A DNA stretch of 64,000 nt from Paenibacillus sp. BSR1-1 (GTDB lineage: Bacteria; Bacillota; Bacilli; Bacillales; Cytobacillaceae), in the NCBI RefSeq assembly GCF_030403775.1, contig NZ_JAQMWQ010000018.1, positions 1-64,000 on the forward strand. The letters are read 5' to 3'. Positions within the stretch are counted from its first letter, which is position 1; each line of letters begins with the position of its first letter. Positions 57,351 through 64,000 of this stretch are shown here, piece after piece. A program made the position numbers and the translations under genes. The notes beneath the pieces are model-generated. The model worked only from the letters and a program-made list of their open reading frames with translations, did no database searches and was not told the origin of the DNA.

Positions 57351-57883
57351 TTAGTCCTCAGATAGTAAATTTATCTCATACTTCAAAAACTTGGCCAACT
57401 CTAACATGCCAAATTTACCTGCCATATCTTCTGCATCTGAATTATAGTTTGTATTGGTGTTGATATCATAGGTGAATATTTCACCAGCTGAATTACGAAT
57501 AAATTCAAATCCAGCGACATTAATTTGGTTAGCAGAGAGAGTCTGTTCGTATTTAATAATAATTGGGGCATTAAATCCTTCATTGATTTGGAACTTTAAC
57601 CTTGCGTACCTCTAGCTGGAGGGCACGTGTCCCATTAAAAACTTTTCTCCCATGGGAATTAAGCCAGGCAAGCACCTATAAATTCCTGTGCAAAGCGGTG
57701 TTCTCTCGTATGGGAAGAGGCACTCATCCGATTATAAAAAAACCCTTCTGGTGGTTCTTTGGATAGATCCAATCTTCCACGGTCTAGATGCCATTCTTCA
57801 TATGGGACTTCTAATTCATCTAAGCGCTTCGTCAAATGACTGGTCCATTCGCTATCTTCGTGGATGATATAAACTTTTTTCAT
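57351..57883 (-). pseudogene. decayed ATP-grasp ligase (RimK/glutathione-synthetase-like)
   Basis: An ATG at 57883 with GAGGAG upstream opens MKKVYIIHEDSEWTSHLTKRL to FIGACLA and hits TAA at 57660. In the next frame the sequence goes on as WLNSHGRKVFNGTRALQLEVRK, and in a third frame as NEGFNAPII to DINTNTNYNSDAEDMAGKF and a stop at 57351-57353. These are the N-terminus and the C-terminal metal/ATP-binding end of an ATP-grasp amide ligase. The central ATP-grasp part is missing. Two frame changes and an internal deletion make a functional product impossible. Confidence 0.75.
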
Positions 57884-58120
57884 CGAAAAGTCTCCTCTTT
57901 GGCTGATTATTACTATATATATTTTTATTGTAAATTTCGCTTGTCGTTTTGTGAAGGTAGATACGGAAAGATGTGACAAAAATCCCTCCTGAAAAATAAG
58001 TCGAATTCACTATAATTTGTTCGAATTTACAGAAAATTAAGCAAATCATCCCGTTGTCTTATTTCAATATTCGAAATATTATTAAAAGGCACTCTATTTT
58101 TTTACTAAGGGGGAAGATTA

Positions 58121-60526
58121 TTGAAAAAACTATTAAAAACAGGACTTACTACAGCCGTAATCGCAGGAACACTATTTTCCGGCTTTCCTGGAAACTATGT
58201 GAAAACTTCGGCTGCTGTCCTAAACCAAGGTCAAAGTCAAGCTTCAGTCTCTCATTCTTATGGTTCGCTAGACTTATCTGTAGTAAATGAGGACAAATTA
58301 CTAGATTCCCTTATTAAACAGGGTATCATTTCTAAAGACGCATCCTCTGTGGAGCAACAAAAAGCTCTACATAATTACCTAGAGTTAAAGGGGAAACAAG
58401 ATAAAGAAACCAGTGTAGATCCTTTAGCCGCAAAAGTAAAAGCAGCGGATGCTGCAAAGCAAAGGAAATTTAAAGATTTTAATAATGGTTTGTTAAAAGG
58501 AAGCGGAAACAAGTATGGGCAATTAAAGGGTAATCCTGATCCTGTACAAGAAGGAAAATCGCCAGGTGTACAGAAAAAAGGTAAACTATTAACTTTAATG
58601 GTAGAGTATTCTGATTTTGCACACAATAATATTAAGCCTGGTGAAACCGATAACTATTATCCAGACTATACTCCTGAACATTATGAGAATATGATTTTTG
58701 GAGATAAAGGCACATATAAAGGCCCTAATGGTGAAGAACAAGTTTCACAAAAACAATATTATGAAGAACAATCAGGTGGAACTTATACAATTGAAGGACA
58801 AGCATATGGCTGGTTAAAAGTACCAGGAACAGCCAAGTATTACGGTGCAGATAGAGCTTCTGGAGGTCATGATAACGTCACTCCTGGCGGGGCCAAACAA
58901 TTAGTAAAGGATGCTCTAGATGCTGCAAAAGCTGAAGGAGTACCTTTACAAAACTATGATTTGGAAGATCCACATGATTTAGATGGTGACGGTAACTACT
59001 GGGAGCCAGATGGATTAGTAGACCATCTACAAATTATCCACTCTGGAATGGGTCAAGAAGCGGGCGGGGGCTCTTTAGGTAATGATGCTATTTGGTCTCA
59101 CCGTTCAGCTGTATTCTATGATCCAGACGGTTTAGGAGAAGGATTACCAGGTTTCTACGATTACACTGTAATGCCTGAAGACGGGGCAACAGGTGTATTC
59201 GCACACGAATACGGTCATGACTTAGGTCTTCCAGATGAATATGATACAATTTATTCTGGTCAAGGTGAACCAATCGATTATTGGTCCATCATGTCAAGCG
59301 GTTCATGGGCTGGTAAAATCCCAGGTGCAGAACCAACAGGCTTCTCTCCTTGGGCTAAACAGTATTTCCAATCTACACTTGGCGGAAAATGGACAGCTCC
59401 CACTGTTGTGAATTGGGATGAGGTATCTACAAAAGGCACACAATTCTTGTTAGACCAAGCAAATTCACCACTAGGCAAAAATAATCAAGCAATTCGTGTG
59501 AACCTGCCTAAGAAGAAAACACCTATCAATACTCCAGCAGCTGGTAGTTATGAGTTCTGGGGCGGACAAGCTGATGAAATGGATTCCAATATGGTAACGA
59601 ATGTGGATTTATCAGGAAAAACCTCTGCTACCTTATCCTTCGATGCTTGGTACGATACGGAAGAACAATGGGATTTTGGTTTCGTTCAAGTATCCACTGA
59701 TAATGGCGCAACTTGGAAATCGTTAGGAAACGACCATACTCGTTCAGATGTGGTTGCCGAAGGATATCCAACTATCTTAAATTCAATGCCTGGTTTCACT
59801 GGAAATTCAAATGGATGGCAAGCACAGAATTTTGATCTATCAGCATATGCAGGTCAAAAAATTCAACTTCGCGTTCGCTATGCAACAGACTGGGGAACTT
59901 CAAAAATTGGATTCTTTGTTGATAACCTAAAAGTAGTTGCAGATGGCCAAACTTTAGTAAATGATGGTGCTGAAAATACACCTTCTCAATTTACTTTAAA
60001 CGGTTTCACTAAAATGGATGGGAACAAATTAACCAACCATTACTATCTACTTGAGTGGAGAAATCATAAAGGTGTCGATGCAGGTCTTGCCCATATTAAG
60101 CGTGGTCAGTCCTTAATGAGCTTTGATGGTGGATTAGTAGTCTGGTATGTGGATGATAGCTATACTGAAAACTGGACTGGTCCAGTTAAAAATGGAGGAC
60201 ATCCTGGTGATGGGTTCCTTGGAGTAGTTGATGCCCATTTAGGTCAAAGTTTATCATGGAGCAATAATGACCCAGTACTTTCTCGATTCTATACTCGTGA
60301 TGCTGCATTTGGTTTAGATCCAACTTCAAACCTATTTGTTGATTATGGATTTAGGACTATGACTGCACCAAGTCAAAATGCTGTTTCATTATTCGATGAC
60401 AGCAAATCTTTCTTAAATCCATTTTTACCAGATGAAGGACGAAACATCCCTCACTTTGGACTCAAGGTTCGTGTGAACGGACAATCAACAGATAAGTCTG
60501 TTGGATCCATCGTAATCTATAAATAA
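58121..60526 (+). CDS. inhA: immune inhibitor A-type M6 metalloprotease
   Basis: An 801-residue exported protease. A signal peptide (about 1-30, TTAVIAGTLFSGFPG), a propeptide to roughly 100, then the M6 catalytic domain with the zinc motif HEYGHDLGLPDEYD (His362, Glu363, His366) and the Met-turn SIMSSGSW. MAM/VEG-like and C-terminal domains follow (SFDAWYDTEEQWDFGFVQVS). InhA-type enzymes of the B. cereus group cleave host antibacterial proteins and secreted partners; here it is probably a general secreted protease. TTG 58121 has AGGGGGAA upstream. Strong terminator after it. Confidence 0.92.
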   Translation: MKKLLKTGLTTAVIAGTLFSGFPGNYVKTSAAVLNQGQSQASVSHSYGSLDLSVVNEDKLLDSLIKQGIISKDASSVEQQKALHNYLELKGKQDKETSVDPLAAKVKAADAAKQRKFKDFNNGLLKGSGNKYGQLKGNPDPVQEGKSPGVQKKGKLLTLMVEYSDFAHNNIKPGETDNYYPDYTPEHYENMIFGDKGTYKGPNGEEQVSQKQYYEEQSGGTYTIEGQAYGWLKVPGTAKYYGADRASGGHDNVTPGGAKQLVKDALDAAKAEGVPLQNYDLEDPHDLDGDGNYWEPDGLVDHLQIIHSGMGQEAGGGSLGNDAIWSHRSAVFYDPDGLGEGLPGFYDYTVMPEDGATGVFAHEYGHDLGLPDEYDTIYSGQGEPIDYWSIMSSGSWAGKIPGAEPTGFSPWAKQYFQSTLGGKWTAPTVVNWDEVSTKGTQFLLDQANSPLGKNNQAIRVNLPKKKTPINTPAAGSYEFWGGQADEMDSNMVTNVDLSGKTSATLSFDAWYDTEEQWDFGFVQVSTDNGATWKSLGNDHTRSDVVAEGYPTILNSMPGFTGNSNGWQAQNFDLSAYAGQKIQLRVRYATDWGTSKIGFFVDNLKVVADGQTLVNDGAENTPSQFTLNGFTKMDGNKLTNHYYLLEWRNHKGVDAGLAHIKRGQSLMSFDGGLVVWYVDDSYTENWTGPVKNGGHPGDGFLGVVDAHLGQSLSWSNNDPVLSRFYTRDAAFGLDPTSNLFVDYGFRTMTAPSQNAVSLFDDSKSFLNPFLPDEGRNIPHFGLKVRVNGQSTDKSVGSIVIYK

Positions 60527-60534
60527 GAAATTTT

Positions 60535-60570
60535 AGGCCCACCTTCCTCTTAGTAGAAGGTGGGCCTTTT
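60535..60570. terminator. bidirectional terminator
   Basis: Stem AGGCCCACCTTC/GAAGGTGGGCCT followed by TTTT, between inhA and ykuD. Confidence 0.9.
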
Positions 60571-60579
60571 ATCTAAAAT

Positions 60580-61068
60580 TTATGGACTAATTACAACCCT
60601 AGTTCCATTCGGGACCATATCCGCCAGCTGCAAAACATCTCGATTGTACATTCTTACACATCCATGGGAAACAGCCTTGCCGATTGAACTTGGATCATTG
60701 GTACCGTGTATCCCATAACCCTGTTTTGAAAGCGACATCCATAAAACTCCAAACGGCCCTCCAGGATTGTACTGTCGATTCACAATGACAAATTCTCCAG
60801 TTGGAGTATTTGTCAACATCTTCCCGACTGCAATTGGAAAAATTCTCACTAATCTCCCATTATTATATAATACAAGGTTTCTCTTCCCTACTGAAATAAG
60901 GATAGAAAAAGGGATCGTATTCGGCTCCGGCAGACCGGGAATTTGAATTTTTTGTCCTGCATGCAAATGCCCTATCCCGGGATTTGCTGCATAAAGCCGC
61001 CTGAGGCTAACCCGATAATTAGCGGATATGATAGGTAACGTTTCACCAGCTCTTACTGTATGAATCAT
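60580..61068 (-). CDS. ykuD: L,D-transpeptidase with LysM domain
   Basis: A 162-residue protein: an N-terminal LysM domain (about 1-50, HTVRAGETLPIISANYRVS) and a YkuD catalytic domain (about 55-162) ending in the HGTNDPSSIGKAVSHGCVRM active-site motif with the catalytic Cys. The length equals B. subtilis YkuD (164 aa). It forms 3-3 peptidoglycan cross-links, chiefly on spores. ATG 61068 with GGGGGTGG upstream; the 10-residue extension to 61098 lacks a site. Confidence 0.92.
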   Translation of the reverse strand: MIHTVRAGETLPIISANYRVSLRRLYAANPGIGHLHAGQKIQIPGLPEPNTIPFSILISVGKRNLVLYNNGRLVRIFPIAVGKMLTNTPTGEFVIVNRQYNPGGPFGVLWMSLSKQGYGIHGTNDPSSIGKAVSHGCVRMYNRDVLQLADMVPNGTRVVISP

Positions 61069-61127
61069 CCCAAACCACCCCCTTTTTTTGATTAGCATAT
61101 GAAAAGCCGCTTGCCCGTGATACCTCC

Positions 61128-62630
61128 CTATTCAAAGCGGAATAATGGCGACATATCCTCTCTAATATGATTAATATAAAAGTAATCATTGCTCGCAGGA
61201 TCATATACATAGTCCTTTTTCCAGTCAGAAATGTTGCTGACTATTTCCGCCATTGCTCTAACAAACATTGAAATCTCGTCATTAGTCATGATGGGATGTA
61301 AGGAAAAGCGAACCCAGCCAGGTTTAGTGGACATATCACCCAGATTTATTTGGTCCGTAATTTGCTTTGATATTTTTTCATTTATGTTATAAAGGTAATG
61401 CCCATAAGTTCCAGCGCACGAACAGCCTCCCCTTACCTGAATGCCAAATCGATCATTAAGTAATCTGACAATTAAATTGTAGTGGATGTTTTCCACATAA
61501 AAAGACACGATTCCCAAGCGATCCTTGATGTGACCGTCTAATATGTGCAGGGTTGGAATATCCTCTAATTGTGATAGCAATAAAGCAAGCTGCTCTTTTT
61601 CTCTTTTTAAAATGTTCGGAACTCCCATTTGTTTTTTCAAATTCAAGCAAAGGGCGATACGAATGCCTTGAAGAATGCCAGGTGTACCTCCATCTTCCCG
61701 CAGTTCAATGTCATCATAATATTTATGATTGCCCCATGGATTTGTCCATGTCACCGTTCCGCCTCCTGGATGGTCGGGTACCTTATTTTTATATAATCGA
61801 GAATCAAAGACTAATACCCCGCTTGTTCCAGGTCCTCCTAAAAATTTGTGGGGTGAGAAAAAAATAGCATCTAGCTTTTCCAGCGGATCTTTAGGATGCA
61901 TATCGATCTTGATATATGGGGCAGATGCGGCAAAGTCCACACAACAAATCCCGCCATGTTGATGCATTATTTTTGCTAATTGATGATAAGGAGTTTGGAT
62001 TCCAGATACATTGGAACAGGCAGTAAAAGAACCGATTTTAATTCGGCGTTCTTTGTATCGAGAGAGTTGAAATTCCAATTGATGAACATCCACTCCACCT
62101 TCCGGATCGGGTGGAATGATCACCACCTCTCCCAAAGTCTCGAGCCAGGAGGTTTGATTCGAATGGTGCTCCATATGAGTCAGAAAAATAACCGGTCTAT
62201 CTTCCTCTGGAATCTGCAGGTGATTCTTCCATTGTTCTGGCACCCTGATGCCTATGAGCCTTTGAAATTTGTTGATGACTGATGTCATTCCAAAACCATC
62301 CAAGATGACAGCGTCATTCATATCGGCATTAACATGTTCCTTAATAATCCTTCTTGATTGCTTATAAATTTCAGTCATCATTAGACTGGTAATATTGGAT
62401 TCTGTGTGTGTATTGGCCATATATGGTCCAAATACTTCAGAAATTTTTTGTTCAATTGGTCTATACAATCGTCCACTGGCTGTCCAGTCGGCATAAATAA
62501 TTTTCTTTTTGCCATAGGGCGATTCAAACTCTTGATTCATCCCTATCACTTGTTTTCGAAACGATTGAAAATACTCCTCGAGGTTATCCGGGATTTGATA
62601 AGTATTACTTCCAATTTTTGCTGTTATCAT
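61128..62630 (-). CDS. class V aminotransferase-fold PLP enzyme (cysteine-desulfurase-like)
   Basis: A 500-residue PLP enzyme. It begins with a family-specific segment YADWTASGRLYRPIEQ, then HMEHHSNQTSW, the CVDFAASAPY Asp and the Schiff-base Lys in FFSPHKFLGGPGTSG (about 256-270). A Cys-rich stretch RGGCSCAGTYGH (about 409-420) resembles the SufS/IscS catalytic loop. It may release sulfur or selenium from cysteine, or be a related lyase; the substrate is not known. GAGGTG seven bases before ATG 62630. Single gene. Confidence 0.85.
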   Translation of the reverse strand: MITAKIGSNTYQIPDNLEEYFQSFRKQVIGMNQEFESPYGKKKIIYADWTASGRLYRPIEQKISEVFGPYMANTHTESNITSLMMTEIYKQSRRIIKEHVNADMNDAVILDGFGMTSVINKFQRLIGIRVPEQWKNHLQIPEEDRPVIFLTHMEHHSNQTSWLETLGEVVIIPPDPEGGVDVHQLEFQLSRYKERRIKIGSFTACSNVSGIQTPYHQLAKIMHQHGGICCVDFAASAPYIKIDMHPKDPLEKLDAIFFSPHKFLGGPGTSGVLVFDSRLYKNKVPDHPGGGTVTWTNPWGNHKYYDDIELREDGGTPGILQGIRIALCLNLKKQMGVPNILKREKEQLALLLSQLEDIPTLHILDGHIKDRLGIVSFYVENIHYNLIVRLLNDRFGIQVRGGCSCAGTYGHYLYNINEKISKQITDQINLGDMSTKPGWVRFSLHPIMTNDEISMFVRAMAEIVSNISDWKKDYVYDPASNDYFYINHIREDMSPLFRFE

Positions 62631-62703
62631 ATATTGACACCTCGCTATTCCATCCTTCTAATCAATATATGCAAATCCCTTTTGGAGTGGTTCACGCCAA
62701 ATT

Positions 62704-62735
62704 AAAAGGAGGCAGTCCCTTAAAGGATGCCTCCT
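62704..62735 (-). terminator. terminator of the 115-aa gene
   Basis: Stem AGGAGGCA/TGCCTCCT and TTTTAATTT on the minus strand. Confidence 0.8.
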
Positions 62736-62742
62736 AATACAA

Positions 62743-63090
62743 TTAATAAGTTGTAATCTTAGCTGATTCTTTCTTGGTTACTTCTTCGATTTTTTGAATA
62801 AACATTTGGAAAACTCTTCGTTTTTCTTCGAGATCTTTTATGTATTCCTTCAGCTGGTTATAGCTTTCTTCGAAAGGTTTATGATACATTTGGCGAATTT
62901 TCTCAATAATTTCCTCATTAACTGTCGATTGAATAACTTGTTTGGTAATCCCATATTTATATGAATACACCTTTAATTCTTGGGCCACCTCATCATATTC
63001 AGACGCAATTTCATCAAGAACGAGTGAAATATCATCCTTCCACTCTTCTAGTGATTTTTGCAAATAAGATTTTACCATTGTCTCTTCCAT
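62743..63090 (-). CDS. hypothetical coiled-coil protein (115 aa)
   Basis: A highly charged helical protein of 115 residues (MEETMVKSYLQKSLEEWKDD, then YNQLKEYIKDLEEKRRVFQMF) without motif or membrane segment; it probably forms coiled coils. No family is recognised. The ribosome binding site is weak (GGCGGGTG). Single gene. Confidence 0.6.
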   Translation of the reverse strand: MEETMVKSYLQKSLEEWKDDISLVLDEIASEYDEVAQELKVYSYKYGITKQVIQSTVNEEIIEKIRQMYHKPFEESYNQLKEYIKDLEEKRRVFQMFIQKIEEVTKKESAKITTY

Positions 63091-63243
63091 ATAAAAACAC
63101 CCGCCCTACTAGAGTCTTTGTTCTATTATAGCTGTGATAGTTTACACGGAAGTTTCGTACAGATTACAATGCTTTGTCATTATCGAGATATTCATATAAT
63201 TAATAGTAAGAACTGAGCAGCCGTAGATGCTCAGTTTCTCTAT

Positions 63244-64000
63244 TTAGCTAAAAGATGGTTTTCTTAAGGAGCAATGTGTGCTTTCTAAATGAAGTTCTGG
63301 TGCAAATTCCGCTAATTTTTTAATAAAGTAGCAAGTTTCCGGAAAGTGGTGTTCTAAAAATCTTAATGTTGTTTTATTTAATAGTTTACTGCCTCTATAT
63401 TTTTCCACGATTGACCTGACGAACTGATTCATTTCAATAACGCTTCTTCCTATTTCTATAGCAAGCTCTTTCTGACGAGGGAAACCCTGCTCCGTAAATC
63501 TAAGAAATCCCTTTACATGATGATTTTGGAGAATAAACATTTGAAACCTTTGTGCATACACATCTGTCTGCCTATCGACGGCCAATTCAATAGGATCTAC
63601 AATATTCCTTAATAAAATGATATGACCGAGCTGATCCTCCAGCCATAAATCCAGCAGTTGATCGAGCCGTAAGGGAACAGGCTGCTGTCCATTGACAAAA
63701 TAAGAAAGGATCCGTAAGTACTCTTGGTTTTCATTCAATGTTCCATTTAAATAGGTTGGCGATAAGTTTAAATTTATTTCATTTTTAATCCTAAGATTTT
63801 GTAAATGACCCTCAAATCGATAGTACTCAAATGAAACAGAATAAGCTTGTTTAGCAAAAGCAATTTGTTCACTTGCTGAAACAGTTAAGTCTGGATTCAA
63901 TTGCTGCAGGCTATTGAGTAAGGCACCGAATGATTCTTTAAACCTTTCAGCGATGGAAATTGCCTCTTCAGCTTCTATTGATAAGTGATCGCGAACAAAA
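63244..64000 (-). CDS. DUF2935 family protein, 5' end beyond the window
   Basis: The frame remains open from 63900 to the window edge (reading VRDHLSIEAEEAISIAERFKES upstream of the TTG at 63900), so the gene continues past base 64000. Two helical modules each with a metal-like pattern (LWLEDQLGHIILLRNIVDPIE, and LRFLEHHFPETCYFIKKLAE) match DUF2935, whose members have a ferritin-like four-helix fold and unknown function. About 250 residues are visible; the full protein is expected to be near 270 residues. Confidence 0.8.
   Translation of the reverse strand, partial: FVRDHLSIEAEEAISIAERFKESFGALLNSLQQLNPDLTVSASEQIAFAKQAYSVSFEYYRFEGHLQNLRIKNEINLNLSPTYLNGTLNENQEYLRILSYFVNGQQPVPLRLDQLLDLWLEDQLGHIILLRNIVDPIELAVDRQTDVYAQRFQMFILQNHHVKGFLRFTEQGFPRQKELAIEIGRSVIEMNQFVRSIVEKYRGSKLLNKTTLRFLEHHFPETCYFIKKLAEFAPELHLESTHCSLRKPSFS

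Noticed and set aside
57401..57583. 60-codon frame on - in the pseudogene
   Set aside because: It is an out-of-frame reading of the decayed ATP-grasp C-terminus; the neighbouring frame shows the conserved NTNTNYNSDAEDM stretch.
1..64000. CRISPR arrays, insertion sequences, prophage genes, tRNA genes
   Set aside because: No regularly spaced repeats, transposase or integrase frames, phage structural genes or tRNA cloverleaf sequences were found on reading both strands.

Overview
The window comes from a low-GC, endospore-forming Bacillaceae chromosome. The gene content fits Bacillus sensu lato, and a Neobacillus-like genome is the best guess, although the species cannot be fixed from this sequence. 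Supporting signs are a Bacillus-type rRNA operon leader, strong AAAGGAGG-type ribosome binding sites, TTG/GTG starts, sporulation genes (csgA-like, DUF1657/DUF421, squalene-hopene/sporulene cyclase) and B. subtilis-type families (helD, ykuD, yvbH, csgA, exoA, ppiB, YkoP, YmaF). There are no phage or insertion-sequence genes. The accessory signal is in RNA leaders, operators, a dispersed palindromic repeat family and one decayed gene.

Layout. 1-320: the 5' end of a 16S rRNA gene (minus strand) with leader and two tandem promoters. 0.5-12.4 kb: housekeeping genes (methyltransferase, exoA, YibQ-type deacetylase, ppiB, terpene cyclase, Mug-type glycosylase, YitT, NhaC antiporter), a candidate structured RNA at about 3.85-3.96 kb, and an ABC-F gene behind a leader with an upstream ORF and two tandem terminators. 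12.4-16.6 kb: an HtrA-type membrane protease beside a two-component system. 16.9-24.8 kb: an acyl-CoA catabolic cluster (CoA ligase, two enoyl-CoA hydratases, two SDRs, an APH-like kinase, a quinone oxidoreductase) with a TetR regulator and two matching palindromic operators.

24.9-41.4 kb: cell-wall and envelope proteins (a choline-binding-repeat L,D-transpeptidase, VanW), small regulators, csgA, an HlyD/DHA2 drug-efflux pair, an erythromycin-esterase-like protein, and a forespore-type DUF1657-DUF1657-DUF421 cluster with a good sigma-G-like promoter. 41.5-48.3 kb: yvbH, two inverted copies of the dispersed repeat, nitroreductase, a third YitT protein, a lysine riboswitch controlling a LysP-type permease, and a DUF2089/SHOCT-like three-gene cassette. 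48.3-57.3 kb: asnS, a VOC/QueA-like/SDR group, the BA3454-type small protein, helD and yceI. 57.3-64 kb: a decayed ATP-grasp ligase, an InhA-type M6 metalloprotease, ykuD, a class V PLP enzyme, and a DUF2935 gene cut by the window edge.

The observations most worth follow-up are the ABC-F attenuation leader, the candidate RNA upstream of 3.96 kb, the graded deletion series of the palindromic repeat, the TetR operator pair, the divergent QueA paralogue and the ATP-grasp pseudogene. Nothing here clearly amounts to a wholly new defence or mobile system. All starts, motifs and hairpins were read by eye without alignments or folding software.
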